Assembly (NCBI GenBank): GCA_018260445.1
Contig: JAGLBE010000003.1
Location: 1-64,000, forward strand
DNA length: 64,000 nucleotides
Direction: 5' to 3'
Origin: Psychrobacter sp.
Lineage (GTDB): Bacteria > Pseudomonadota > Gammaproteobacteria > Pseudomonadales > Moraxellaceae
Position numbers and translations under genes: made by a program. The notes beneath the pieces are model-generated. The model did no database searches. It saw only the letters and a program-made list of their open reading frames with translations, and was not told where the DNA came from. How positions within the stretch are numbered: position 1 is the first letter of the stretch; the number at the start of each line of letters is the position of its first letter. Below are positions 46,183-55,349 of the stretch, in pieces.

Positions 46183-46220
46183 AACGACAAACGGCAATCT
46201 CTAGGTTGCCGTTTGTCGTT
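46183..46220. terminator. Perfect 15-bp inverted repeat after the fimL-like gene
   Basis: AACGACAAACGGCAA (46183-46197) and its complement (46206-46220) enclose an 8-nt loop, 53 bp past the stop codon. The place suits a terminator, but there is no T run. The right arm merges with the first unit of an 11-bp repeat array. Confidence 0.55.
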
Positions 46221-46305
46221 ATGGCATTGATATGGCCTTGTTATGGCATTGATAGGGCAATGATATGGCACTGATATAGCATTGATATGGCACTGTTATT
46301 ACATT
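46218..46305 (+). repeat. 11-bp tandem array upstream of rsxB
   Basis: Eight contiguous 11-bp units follow GATATGGCATT with small changes. An in-frame ATG (46287) of the downstream gene lies within unit seven, which argues that this ATG is accidental. Confidence 0.9.
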
Positions 46306-46340
46306 GTTATGACCATAGCACACCCGAATATAAGGTAACC

Positions 46341-47222
46341 ATGACCCCAGAACGACTCGACAATTTACCGATTTTATTTAAGCGCTTGGCATTAGACACC
46401 TTAAGTGATGCTAAGCGGCAATTAATAGCAGCGGTGGATGCCAGCTTACCGCAAACGCAGTGCGGGCTATGTGACCATGCCGATGGCTGCTTGCCTTATG
46501 CCGCTGCCATCGTGCTGCATCAAGAGCCTCATAACAAGTGCGTACCCGGCGGTCAACCTGTGAGTGACACCATTGCTGCCCTATTACAGCGTCCTACTTT
46601 GCCAGCCCGCAGCTCGCCATGGCCTATAAGCAATCAGACACAGCGGCCAACTGCAGTGCGGGCTGTGATTCGAGAAGACGATTGTATTGGCTGTACAAAA
46701 TGTATCCCTGCCTGCCCGGTCGATGCGATTATTGGCACTGGCAAGCATATGCACACCATTTTTACGGACCTCTGTACCGGCTGTGAATTATGTTTGGCTC
46801 CTTGCCCGGTTGATTGCATTGATTTGGTGGTGATACCGACGCCATTAAGCGTTCAGTCGCTTGAACAACGCACCCAAGAGCAGGCGCATCTACGCCAGCG
46901 TTATCATACCCATTTAAACCGAGTGGCCACACAGATGCTAGACACTTCAAATGCTAAGCCCGTTACCAGCATGGTAGAGACCAAATTAGGCAATGCGGTA
47001 CATCAAAGCCTTGATATTAGCGAAGTACAAGCAAAGAGGACTATCGAGGCGGCCAAACTGCGCACCTCCATTAAAAAGCTTGAAAAGCAGCTTAGCGTGC
47101 GCGTCAACCCTAAAAAGCAGGCTGAATTGATGGCGTTTCAGCAGCAACTTGATGCACTACAGCAGGCAGAATCACCATTGATTGAGCAGCCGATAGAGCA
47201 GCCGCAAAATGAGTCGCTATGA
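46341..47222 (+). CDS. rsxB: RnfB/RsxB-like ferredoxin protein
   Basis: RnfB-type proteins are the ferredoxin subunit of the Rnf/Rsx electron-transfer complex. From ATG 46341 (AAGG 5 nt upstream) the product has 293 residues. It shows a 4Fe-4S Fes domain (CGLCDHADGCLPYAAAI then CVPGG) and two ferredoxin motifs (CIGCTKCIPACPVDAI; CTGCELCLAPCPVDCI). The hydrophobic N-terminal anchor of typical RnfB is missing, and the ~110-residue C-terminal part is Gln-rich and helical. No rsxA, C, D, G or E is adjacent, so it may act outside a full Rnf complex. It overlaps nth by 4 bp. Confidence 0.88.
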   Translation: MTPERLDNLPILFKRLALDTLSDAKRQLIAAVDASLPQTQCGLCDHADGCLPYAAAIVLHQEPHNKCVPGGQPVSDTIAALLQRPTLPARSSPWPISNQTQRPTAVRAVIREDDCIGCTKCIPACPVDAIIGTGKHMHTIFTDLCTGCELCLAPCPVDCIDLVVIPTPLSVQSLEQRTQEQAHLRQRYHTHLNRVATQMLDTSNAKPVTSMVETKLGNAVHQSLDISEVQAKRTIEAAKLRTSIKKLEKQLSVRVNPKKQAELMAFQQQLDALQQAESPLIEQPIEQPQNESL

Positions 47223-47914
47223 GTAAAACCGTTAAACACAAAACAGCACAAACGCCACCCTCACGGCGCATGCCCAATAAACAGGTGCGGCCCTTTTTTG
47301 AAAAGCTGGCGGCAACCATTGATGAACCCGTGACCGAGCTTGAGTATCAAAGTGATTTTGAGCTCCTAATAGCGGTTATTTTATCGGCACAAGCCACGGA
47401 TGTCAGCGTTAATATCGCCACCAAAAAACTGTTTGCCGTAGCCAATACCCCCGACGCCATATTGCAACTGGGCGAGGCGGGTTTAAAAGACTATATTAAG
47501 TCGATAGGCCTGTACAATGCAAAAGCCAAAAATATTATCCAAACGTGCACCGCTTTAATCCAAAACCATAACAGCCAAGTGCCTGATAACCGCAAAGACT
47601 TAGAAACACTGGCTGGCGTGGGTCGTAAAACCGCCAATGTGGTATTAAATACAGCATTTGGTCAGCCGACCATGGCAGTGGACACCCATATATTTCGGGT
47701 TAGCAATCGCACTGGATTGGCAACGGGTAAAACGGTGCTTATTGTTGAGAAAAAGCTGATTGAGCGTATTCCCGAGGATTTTCTCATCGATGCCCATCAT
47801 TATCTTATCTTGCACGGCCGCTATACCTGTCAGGCGCGTACCCCAAAATGCGGCAATTGTCCTGTATTTGAGGAATGTATGTTTAAAGACAAAGAGGCAT
47901 TTGCCACCCTATGA
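47219..47914 (+). CDS. nth: Endonuclease III
   Basis: Nth is a DNA glycosylase/AP lyase that removes oxidised pyrimidines. The 231-residue product has the helix-hairpin-helix LAGVGRKTANVVLN with the catalytic Lys, the catalytic Asp in VDTHIFRV, and the C-terminal 4Fe-4S motif C-x6-C-x2-C-x5-C (CQARTPKCGNCPVFEEC). It is ~20 residues longer than E. coli Nth at the N-terminus. The ATGA overlap with rsxB indicates coupled translation; the rsxB-nth pairing echoes the E. coli rsxABCDGE-nth operon, and the shared Fe-S chemistry may explain it. Confidence 0.97.
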   Translation: MSKTVKHKTAQTPPSRRMPNKQVRPFFEKLAATIDEPVTELEYQSDFELLIAVILSAQATDVSVNIATKKLFAVANTPDAILQLGEAGLKDYIKSIGLYNAKAKNIIQTCTALIQNHNSQVPDNRKDLETLAGVGRKTANVVLNTAFGQPTMAVDTHIFRVSNRTGLATGKTVLIVEKKLIERIPEDFLIDAHHYLILHGRYTCQARTPKCGNCPVFEECMFKDKEAFATL

Positions 47915-48105
47915 AAAATCTACTTTTTGTCTGTAGCAAAGCCCAACAATACTACTAACCTCCTGCTGCACAACCTTGCTAGAGTTTTAGCTACAATCAC
48001 GGTAAAATAACCCCTGTTGTCTATCTCTCCTGATTTTTTTAATCTTTAATAATTGCCAAGCCCTAGAGATAGATAGGGCAATAGCAAATAAGCGACCCCC
48101 CCATT

Positions 48106-49272
48106 ATGAGCGAATACAATATTTTTACCTCAGAATCCGTGAGCGAAGGCCATCCCGATAAAATGGCCGATCAGATATCAGATGCTTTACTTGACGCTAT
48201 TATGAAAGAAGATTTAAATGCCCGAGTGGCCTGTGAGACACTGGTAAAAACGGGGGCAGTGATTCTAGCAGGCGAGGTATCAACCTCTGCCAATGTGGAT
48301 ATCGAGCGTATCGTGCGTGACACGGTGAACGGTATTGGCTACCATCATTCTGACTTAGGCTTTGATGGCGATACCTGCGCCGTTATCAATATGATTGGCA
48401 AGCAGTCACCCGAAATCGCCCAAGGTGTCGACCGTGATGAGCTTGAAAATCAAGGCGCTGGCGACCAAGGCTTGATGTTTGGCTATGCCAGTAACGAGAC
48501 CGATGTGCTGATGCCAGCACCCATCCAATTTGCCCACCGTCTCATGGAGCGGCAAGCCGAATTGCGCCGTTTGGGCACCCTGCCTTGGTTGCGTCCAGAC
48601 GCCAAGGCCCAAGTTACGCTAAAATATGAAAACGGCATGCCCGCTGCCATTGATGCGGTAGTGCTCTCAACCCAGCATGACCCGAGCATCTCGCAAGCAG
48701 ATTTACAAAAATTGGTGATGGAAAATATCATCAGACACGTCATTCCAGCCCATTTATTACACAATGACACCCGCTATCATATTAACCCCACGGGTAAGTT
48801 TGTGATTGGTGGGCCGGTGGGTGATGCCGGCTTAACCGGGCGTAAAATTATTGTTGATACGTATGGCGGTATGGCGCGTCATGGTGGCGGCGCCTTTAGT
48901 GGTAAAGACCCCTCAAAAGTAGACCGCAGTGCCGCTTATGCTGGGCGTTATGTGGCCAAAAACCTGGTGGCAGCGGGATTGGCCGAACGCTGTGAGGTGC
49001 AGATAAGCTACGCTATTGGTGTGGCAGAGCCTACCTCTATTGCCGTAAACACTTTTGGCACCTCAAAAATTAGCCATCAAGACATTATAGAGCTGATTCG
49101 TACTCATTTTGATTTGCGTCCTTACGGGATTACCCGTATGCTAAACTTGTTGCAACCGATGTATCAGCAAACCGCCTCCTACGGACACTTTGGCCGGGTT
49201 GGTAGCGAGACCGCTTTTACGTGGGAGAAAACAGATAAAGCGCCGCTATTAAGAGCCGATGCGAATCTATAA
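48106..49272 (+). CDS. metK: S-adenosylmethionine synthetase
   Basis: MetK makes SAM from methionine and ATP. The 388-residue product contains [32 protein letters not shown] and [19 protein letters not shown], and matches E. coli MetK (384) throughout. With ahcY and metF it completes the cycle's SAM end. The 191-bp upstream region shows no known SAM riboswitch core. The ATG has no clear ribosome-binding site; C7 directly precedes it. Confidence 0.97.
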   Translation: MSEYNIFTSESVSEGHPDKMADQISDALLDAIMKEDLNARVACETLVKTGAVILAGEVSTSANVDIERIVRDTVNGIGYHHSDLGFDGDTCAVINMIGKQSPEIAQGVDRDELENQGAGDQGLMFGYASNETDVLMPAPIQFAHRLMERQAELRRLGTLPWLRPDAKAQVTLKYENGMPAAIDAVVLSTQHDPSISQADLQKLVMENIIRHVIPAHLLHNDTRYHINPTGKFVIGGPVGDAGLTGRKIIVDTYGGMARHGGGAFSGKDPSKVDRSAAYAGRYVAKNLVAAGLAERCEVQISYAIGVAEPTSIAVNTFGTSKISHQDIIELIRTHFDLRPYGITRMLNLLQPMYQQTASYGHFGRVGSETAFTWEKTDKAPLLRADANL

Positions 49273-49440
49273 TTGGTTTGCTAGCCCTGTTGGCTGGCTT
49301 AGCGTTTACAATACTTGATATTAAAACTTTTAAAGTTAACCTATTAGCGGTTAAAATCTCCACTGTTAAACCCTAACCTATTCGCAGCCGTGAATGGTCT
49401 GCCAATCTTTTCTAAAAACTCTAACTATAAATGGATAATT

Positions 49441-49836
49441 ATGACAGATAACCTAACAAATAAAGCCGACCTAGCGGATGCGGCAAATGGCACTGAGAAT
49501 AGTGCTACAAAAGCCGGCAATGAACCGCCCAGTGACGTTGAAATCAGTCAAGATATCGAAGCGTTTTATAAACGTGCTGATGCAATCATTGAGCTGGCCA
49601 ACAGCCAACTTGGACCGCAGTCGCATTCAGGTCAGGTAGGAGCGTCGTTGTTGTATGCCGCAGCTCGCTATAGTGCCTCTGTGGCATCGATTGGTTTTGT
49701 CAAAGGCGAGGATTTGGCGCATGAAAAAGACGATATTGTCGAATTTTATACCGCTCAATACCGCAAAATGTTAGGCGATAACCTTGATGATTATGCCCAA
49801 AATTTTGATAAATATGCCAATATTGAGGCTAAATAG
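49441..49836 (+). CDS. DUF3144 family protein
   Basis: From ATG 49441 the product has 131 residues. After a Thr/Ala/Asn-rich N-terminus of ~45 residues comes the DUF3144 core: AFYKRADAIIELANSQL, SLLYAAARYSASVAS and EFYTAQYRKMLGDNLDDYAQ. Members are small cytosolic proteins of unknown function. An earlier in-frame start at 49390 adds 17 residues without similarity, so I use the shorter form. A terminator follows 45 bp after the stop. Confidence 0.82.
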   Translation: MTDNLTNKADLADAANGTENSATKAGNEPPSDVEISQDIEAFYKRADAIIELANSQLGPQSHSGQVGASLLYAAARYSASVASIGFVKGEDLAHEKDDIVEFYTAQYRKMLGDNLDDYAQNFDKYANIEAK

Positions 49837-49878
49837 TTAAGTATAAAGCTTTTAGCATCTAATCTTAAATTAACGACG

Positions 49879-49916
49879 ATAAAAAACCCCCATCATTTTT
49901 GACGGGGGTTTTTAAC
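49879..49916. terminator. Bidirectional terminator
   Basis: A 13-bp stem with one mismatch (AAAAACCCCCATC with GACGGGGGTTTTT) has a T-rich loop and T run. It separates the converging DUF3144 and glycine-zipper genes. Confidence 0.85.
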
Positions 49917-49956
49917 GATGACATTGTAGCCTATTTAAGCACTTTGCTTAAATCAA

Positions 49957-50475
49957 CTAAACTCTAGGTTTACTCACACGATTCCAAGCATCTTGAGTAG
50001 CGGGTTTAGCATCTGCCCAAGTTAATTCTGAATCGCCTTTAACGTCGTTCCATGAACGCTCTAAATCGGCTTCATGGTCTTCAAAACGAGCGTCTGCTGG
50101 ATAACGAGCACGATTGGCATAACCGACTGCATAGGCAGGATGGTAATCGCGGTCATAGTCACTACCTTCTTTATAGTAGGAGACATTAGTATGCTCGGCA
50201 CGCCAATATTCTTCTTCAAGCGTCGGATCTATCGCCTCTCCTGCGGCATGACCAGCGCCGCCGCCAACGATAGCGCCAATTGCACCACCGATAAGCGTGC
50301 CTAGCGGACCAGCGATAGACCCAATTGCAGCACCTGCTGCTGCGCCGCCAGCACTACCCAATGCCGTGCCTACAGGATGCGAGCCTGGCTCACCAGTAAT
50401 CGGGTCAGCATTTAAGTCTGATTTTGTCTCATCTGTCATCTGTTTAACTACTTTACCGTCAATATCGTTATTCAT
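49957..50475 (-). CDS. Glycine-zipper protein of unknown function
   Basis: The 172-residue product has no signal peptide. Residues ~36-78 form a Gly/Ala-rich zipper (GTALGSAGGAAAGAAIGSIA, then GGAIGAIVGGGAGHAAGEAI) able to insert into or pack at membranes. The C-terminal half is acidic and aromatic, with YHPAYAVGYANRARYP and repeated Trp (SWNDVK, LTWADAK, AWNRVSKP). AAGGA lies 8 nt before the ATG. Similar zipper proteins occur with stress responses, but no function is established and none is claimed here. Confidence 0.75.
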   Translation of the reverse strand: MNNDIDGKVVKQMTDETKSDLNADPITGEPGSHPVGTALGSAGGAAAGAAIGSIAGPLGTLIGGAIGAIVGGGAGHAAGEAIDPTLEEEYWRAEHTNVSYYKEGSDYDRDYHPAYAVGYANRARYPADARFEDHEADLERSWNDVKGDSELTWADAKPATQDAWNRVSKPRV

Positions 50476-50803
50476 TATATTATCCTTAATTAATTATTGG
50501 TCATTGTATGGGTTATCGTTGTTATCATCTTGTTGAGTCGCTGCTAGTTTAACAAACTACCAACAACTTGCCCTTATTTTAGTGGATATTTTTATAAAAT
50601 AGGACACACTGTCTTTGAACTTTTAAACAACAAGTATTGACAGTATAAGGTTGTCATGGCAATTTTTAGTATAGTTAATATGTAAGCTGTGTTTTCCTAG
50701 AGATTTGGTTAAGTTACAATTTGTAGTAACATAAAAATAACCCAACAAATATTAAATACTTAAACATCTGCTAACTGTGCTCTTTTACTATGTTTAACTC
50801 GCA
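50476..50803. other. Intergenic region upstream of the glycine-zipper gene
   Basis: This 328-bp AT-rich gap separates the glycine-zipper gene from glpK (both on the minus strand). I saw no hairpin terminator for glpK, repeat array or promoter that could be supported. Confidence 0.35.
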
Positions 50804-52489
50804 TTAACGCATTAACGTCTTATCAACAGCCTTACGCCATATCATGAGGCGCTCTTGGCGCTCGTCATCACGCATCGTCGGCTCAAATGCACGGTCTAAA
50901 TGCCAAGAGGCGTCAATCGTGCTGTCGTCATACAAACCGCTTTTGATACCTGCCAGCAGTGCCACGCCTTTAGCCGTAATTTCGGTATCTTTGGGCCGTA
51001 ACACGGGCACGCCCAATAAATCGGCTTGAAACTGCATCAACAAATTATTGTTAGAAGCACCCCCATCTACCCTAAGCTCAGTCAATGGCTCATGGCTGTC
51101 TTTTTGCATGGCAGTCAATAAATCGTAGGTTTGATAAGCAATTGCCTCAAGGGCAGCACGGGCGATATGCGCCTTGGTGGTGCCTCGGGTCATGCCGGTA
51201 ATATTAGCCGTTGCATCCGAGCGCCAGTAAGGGGCACCAAGCCCAGTAAACGCTGGCACCAATACCACATTGTCGCTACTACTAACCGTACAGGCTAAGG
51301 CTTCGATGTCCTGCGCATGCGCCAATAAACCCAAATTATCGGTCAGCCACTGCACAATAGCGCCCGCCATAAATACGCTGCCCTCAAGCGCATACACCGC
51401 TTCACGTTTGGGCGGCGTTAAGATGCGTTTGCCCGATTCTACCAAGCGGCTAATTGAGTGACTATCTGGCGGCGGCGCACTTTGTTTACGTAGCCATGCC
51501 ACTGTGGTTAACAATTGCTGCTGGCTTAACGTCGGCTGGTGACCGATGTTCATTAGCATGAAACAGCCCGTGCCATAGGTATTTTTTGCCATGCCAGCGC
51601 TCACACACCCTTGACCAAACAAGGCGGCATGTTGATCGCCCAGCACCGCATGAATCGCTATTTGTTTGGCAAACAGCCCTTTTTTAGTTTTGCCAAAATC
51701 GCCATCCGAGGCCAACACTTTTGGCAAGATGCGCTCTGGTATCGCAAACAGCTGTAGCAATTCCTCTGACCACGCCAACTTATTCATATCATACAATAAG
51801 GTGCGAGAAGCATTGGTGGCCTCAATCACATGCTCGCCGCCGGTTAAGTTATAAATGAGCCAGCTATCAATGGTGCCAATCGCAATATTGCCTTGCTCAA
51901 TTTGTGCTCTAATTTTTGGATGGTGCTCTAGTAGCCACACTATTTTGCCAGCGCTAAAATAGGGGTCGATGCGTAGTCCCGTAATCGACTGGATACGCTG
52001 CTGCATGCTTAGATCGGCGTTGTTAGGGATATGGGCATTGTTAGTGATATGGGCATTGTGCGTATTGTTAGTGGTATGGGCATTGTGCGTATTGTTAGTG
52101 GTATGGGCATTGTGCGTATTGTTAGCAACGCTAGGCGGCGTTTTTTGCAAATTTTGGCACCATGCGTCCGTTCGTCTATCTTGCCAGACAATAGCGGGGG
52201 CTAGCGGCTTGCCCGTGTTTTTATCCCAAACCACAATGGTTTCACGCTGATTAGTGATGGCAATGCTGGATATATCGGTTGCCAACAGCCCTGCTTGGTT
52301 AATAGCGTCGTGGGCACAGCTAATCTGGGTGTACCAAATTTGCATGGCATCTTGTTCTACATAACCCGCCTTGGGGGTTAGCAGCAGAGTGGGTTTTTGT
52401 GATATCTGAATGGGTTTTGCATTATCGTCATAAATGATTGCCCGACTTGACGTGGTGCCTTGATCTAGTGCTAAAACATACCCTGCCAT
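50804..52489 (-). CDS. glpK: Glycerol kinase with a repeat insertion
   Basis: GlpK phosphorylates glycerol to sn-glycerol-3-phosphate. The FGGY-family features are LALDQGTTSSRAIIYD at the N-terminus, AITNQRETIVVWD, IVWQDRRT, GDQHAALFGQ and LRVDGGASNNN. At 561 residues it exceeds the usual ~500. The excess includes an insertion at ~116-160 made of 9-residue Thr/Asn/His/Ala repeats from 27-bp units, and lies between IVWQDRRTD and the helix before GLRIDPYFSAGK, in the first domain. GAGGAG precedes the ATG. glpF and glpD are not in the window. Confidence 0.95.
   Translation of the reverse strand: MAGYVLALDQGTTSSRAIIYDDNAKPIQISQKPTLLLTPKAGYVEQDAMQIWYTQISCAHDAINQAGLLATDISSIAITNQRETIVVWDKNTGKPLAPAIVWQDRRTDAWCQNLQKTPPSVANNTHNAHTTNNTHNAHTTNNTHNAHITNNAHIPNNADLSMQQRIQSITGLRIDPYFSAGKIVWLLEHHPKIRAQIEQGNIAIGTIDSWLIYNLTGGEHVIEATNASRTLLYDMNKLAWSEELLQLFAIPERILPKVLASDGDFGKTKKGLFAKQIAIHAVLGDQHAALFGQGCVSAGMAKNTYGTGCFMLMNIGHQPTLSQQQLLTTVAWLRKQSAPPPDSHSISRLVESGKRILTPPKREAVYALEGSVFMAGAIVQWLTDNLGLLAHAQDIEALACTVSSSDNVVLVPAFTGLGAPYWRSDATANITGMTRGTTKAHIARAALEAIAYQTYDLLTAMQKDSHEPLTELRVDGGASNNNLLMQFQADLLGVPVLRPKDTEITAKGVALLAGIKSGLYDDSTIDASWHLDRAFEPTMRDDERQERLMIWRKAVDKTLMR
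52022..52120 (-). repeat. 27-bp tandem array inside glpK
   Basis: Three 27-bp units (52040-52066, 52067-52093, 52094-52120) are preceded by an 18-bp partial unit at 52022-52039. The last two are identical over the repeat and the first differs by one base. On the coding strand each encodes nine residues (TNNTHNAHT type). Confidence 0.95.
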
Positions 52490-52617
52490 ACCCTACTCCT
52501 CAATCATCCGTGACTATAATCTGTGCCTTTATCATTTATCATTTATCATTGCTCATTTACTATTGATACTGCTATTTCGAAAATCTAGCGATTTCGAAAT
52601 CTGGTGACGAAACCCTG

Positions 52618-53913
52618 CTATATAAAAGCTTGCAGCACGCTGTTTAAATAGCGGTTGCCCAAAATGGTCGCACAAATGACCTCTTCTTTATCAACCAACA
52701 AGCCCTGTTTTTGCAGTTGCTGCACAATGGGTTTTATCGTCGCAAAATCGTGACCTGTTCGCATCGAATACAACTCGGTTGAGACCCCTTGGGTCAAACG
52801 CAGGGCATTTAACATAAACTCTGATGCCATCTCATCAGTGGCAATGGGCTGAAAAGTCGCCATCTTTGGATATTTCTCGTTTGTTGCGTTGCTAGCATTT
52901 TGCGATGCCATATAATCTTTGGGCAATCGAGACTTGCTAAAACGGTAAATTGGGTTGGTCACTGCTTCAGGTAAGGATGGTGCTAATGTTACCTTACCAT
53001 GCGCACCAGCACCAATGGCCAAATAATCGCCAAATTGCCAGTAGTTCAAATTATGTTGGCAAGGCGTATCATCACCCCCTACCCATGCCGATATTTCATA
53101 ATTGCGATAGCCCAATTGCTGTAACAAATCCCGACCCTGCTGCTCGATAGCGGCAAGATTATCCTCGTCTGGCAAAATAGGGGTGCTCCGATAAAACACC
53201 GTATTGGGCTCAATGGTGAGCTGATACCATGAGATATGGGTGGCGCCAGCATTGTGGGCTTTGTGGATATCGTCTAAGGCAGCGGCCACATTTTGCTTGG
53301 GTAAGCCGTGCATTAAATCCACGTTAAGGCGCTTAAAACCTGCCTGCCGTGCCGAGGCTATGGCATTGAGCGCTTGTTTGGCATCATGAATACGCCCTAA
53401 CCCCTTTAACTGCGCATCAGCAAAGCTTTGCACCCCAATCGACAGACGGTTAATGCCGACCGATAAATACTCCGCAAAGGGTGCATGCTCTAAGGTGCCC
53501 GGATTGGCTTCCATGGTAATTTCGATATCTGGGGCAAAGCTTAATACTTGCCTTAAATGCTTAAACAGGCGTTGATACTGGGCAATCGGCAACAACGACG
53601 GCGTACCCCCGCCAATGAAAATAGAGGCAATGTCTCGATGTTGCACAAAGCGCAATTGTGAATCGATATCCTCTATTAAAGCGGTAACGTAATCGGCAAA
53701 CAGGGCATCGGTAGCAGAAGTCAAAGGGTTTAGTGGCGGCAACGTGTGCGAGTTAAAATCGCAATAGGGACATTTTTTGACGCACCAAGGAATATGAATA
53801 TACAGCGCTAAAGGGATGGTAGACACAGTAAGATTAGAAACGGCAATAGCAGACACAGGACTGCTGGAAATATTGAATAAAGAACTAGGCGGTAAGTTTA
53901 ATAGCGATGACAT
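52618..53913 (-). CDS. hemW: HemW, radical-SAM haem chaperone
   Basis: HemW is the oxygen-independent coproporphyrinogen oxidase-like protein now seen as a haem chaperone. The radical-SAM motif is C44-x3-C48-x2-C51 (CVKKCPYCDFNS); the fourth cysteine of true HemN (CxxxCxxCxC) is replaced by Phe, the HemW mark. IFIGGGTPSLL, MEANPGTLE and RLSIGVQSFADAQLKGLGR follow. The 431-residue product has a ~33-residue Ser-rich N-terminal extension and a ~25-residue variable stretch before FMLNALRL. It lies 128 bp upstream of glpK on the same strand. Confidence 0.94.
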   Translation of the reverse strand: MSSLLNLPPSSLFNISSSPVSAIAVSNLTVSTIPLALYIHIPWCVKKCPYCDFNSHTLPPLNPLTSATDALFADYVTALIEDIDSQLRFVQHRDIASIFIGGGTPSLLPIAQYQRLFKHLRQVLSFAPDIEITMEANPGTLEHAPFAEYLSVGINRLSIGVQSFADAQLKGLGRIHDAKQALNAIASARQAGFKRLNVDLMHGLPKQNVAAALDDIHKAHNAGATHISWYQLTIEPNTVFYRSTPILPDEDNLAAIEQQGRDLLQQLGYRNYEISAWVGGDDTPCQHNLNYWQFGDYLAIGAGAHGKVTLAPSLPEAVTNPIYRFSKSRLPKDYMASQNASNATNEKYPKMATFQPIATDEMASEFMLNALRLTQGVSTELYSMRTGHDFATIKPIVQQLQKQGLLVDKEEVICATILGNRYLNSVLQAFI

Positions 53914-54221
53914 GACAATAAAATCTTGTAATAAAGGCGAATGAATGGGCTGCTATGCTATAGTGACATCATTGCTGATGATTAAAGATGCCAACTGACT
54001 GTAGACTGATGCAAAAATACCCTATTATACTGTGGGCGTCGCTGATTGACAGATATATTCAGTTATTGCCCCTATTCTATTATTTCTATAATTCTATACT
54101 TACTAGACAACCAGTGACTAGACAACCACTGTCTGACCTGTACGTTGCTATCCTGTTTGCAAGCGACCTAAGTTTTAAGGCGCCTTTTCTCTATTTTATA
54201 TACGTTAAGGATGATTGACTG
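53914..54221. other. Divergent hemW/lipoprotein region
   Basis: The 308-bp gap contains a 15-bp direct duplication (ACTAGACAACCAGTG and near copy at 54102-54131). A 76-codon frame at 53988-54218 across it has no protein features and is not called. Confidence 0.4.
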
Positions 54222-55349
54222 ATGCTACCCCCTAAGCACGCCCCGACCTTTAATACTGCCAAGCTTTGCACCTTGAGTGCGGTCGTATTCACCACCACGC
54301 TTGGCCTAAGCGGTTGCGGCGGTGGGGACAAGATTGAGGAAGAATATAAACGGGTTGAAGGTCAAGTATCGAATGAATACGACCGTCTATCGGACAAAGT
54401 GGTCAACGAATACAAACGCGTTGAAGATAAACTGACCGATGATGAAAAAGACATGGCGGATATTTTAGAGTCGGTTTTTTTGCCCGATAAACTTAATGAA
54501 GACTTGGACGATTTTTTAGATAAAATTACCCCTGAGGGCGGCACTGGCGGCTTGTATGTGGGTCACTTTGTCGAAATTGACGATGGCAACACTAGCGACA
54601 TTGATATCGGCGCTATGTATTTTGACATTCCTAAAGCCTATGGCAGTGTGACGTCACGTATCAGCTATCAGCAACAGCCTTGTCAAAATGCGGACAATAC
54701 CCTATCGGCAAAAACTGCTATTAAAGTGGATGATTATGTGACAGGCACCTTATCGGGACGTTTAGACAGCCCAGAGGGGTTAGATATTAAATATGTGCGT
54801 GATTTGGATATCACCAAGCCTATTGAGCTAAGCACCCTTGCTGGCAAGTTTGATACTGCGGGTGCCAATGCTAATAATCGGGCAAAAGCGTGGGTTGGCA
54901 GCTTTGAATATCGTGAGGCACTCAATATTTATGGGCAAACCTTGTCATCGGGCGTGGCGGGCTGCAATGTCGTGTATACCATAGCGCCGCGCTCTAACTT
55001 TAAAACCTACCCGCTCGATTACCAGTTGGGTGATTTAGGGTTAAGCTTACAACAAGCAGCAAATACAGGTACTAGCCCTTATCTAAGCTGGTCTGTGCCC
55101 AAAAACACTACCTTAACTTTGGTAAGTCAAATCAATGTCAATAAGGCAAAATCGGGGGCTAACGGCTATGCGCTCAATCAAGTTATCCGCAGTACGCCCT
55201 TAAATGACAAAGCTATTTTCACCCCAAAAATGACGGACATGCCCACCAACTATGCGTTTGTGGTACAGGCCTTTGATGCCAATAATCAATTAATTGGCTT
55301 TCAATCGCTAGTGGCAGATTTACCAAGTGTTAAGGCAGTAACGCCCTAA
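54222..55349 (+). CDS. Putative lipoprotein of unknown function
   Basis: The 375-residue product carries a signal sequence with lipobox LSGC (Cys32, Gly at +2). Residues ~36-100 form a charged, probably coiled-coil region with a repeated pattern (EEYKRVEGQ, NEYDRLSDK, NEYKRVEDK). The remaining ~270 residues look like a beta-rich domain with two cysteines (QPCQNAD, AGCNVVY) that may form a disulfide. A purine-poor leader precedes the ATG. I recognise no family. An envelope role is inferred from the lipobox only. Confidence 0.72.
   Translation: MLPPKHAPTFNTAKLCTLSAVVFTTTLGLSGCGGGDKIEEEYKRVEGQVSNEYDRLSDKVVNEYKRVEDKLTDDEKDMADILESVFLPDKLNEDLDDFLDKITPEGGTGGLYVGHFVEIDDGNTSDIDIGAMYFDIPKAYGSVTSRISYQQQPCQNADNTLSAKTAIKVDDYVTGTLSGRLDSPEGLDIKYVRDLDITKPIELSTLAGKFDTAGANANNRAKAWVGSFEYREALNIYGQTLSSGVAGCNVVYTIAPRSNFKTYPLDYQLGDLGLSLQQAANTGTSPYLSWSVPKNTTLTLVSQINVNKAKSGANGYALNQVIRSTPLNDKAIFTPKMTDMPTNYAFVVQAFDANNQLIGFQSLVADLPSVKAVTP

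Noticed and set aside
47915-48105. SAM riboswitch upstream of metK
   Set aside because: I looked for known SAM-binding cores because of the gene but found no matching conserved strands or stems.
50804-52489. Frameshifted or broken glpK because of the repeat
   Set aside because: All repeat units keep the frame and the conserved kinase blocks on both sides are intact.
53988-54218. 76-codon frame before the lipoprotein gene at 54222
   Set aside because: It crosses a 15-bp duplication in the promoter region and has no protein features.
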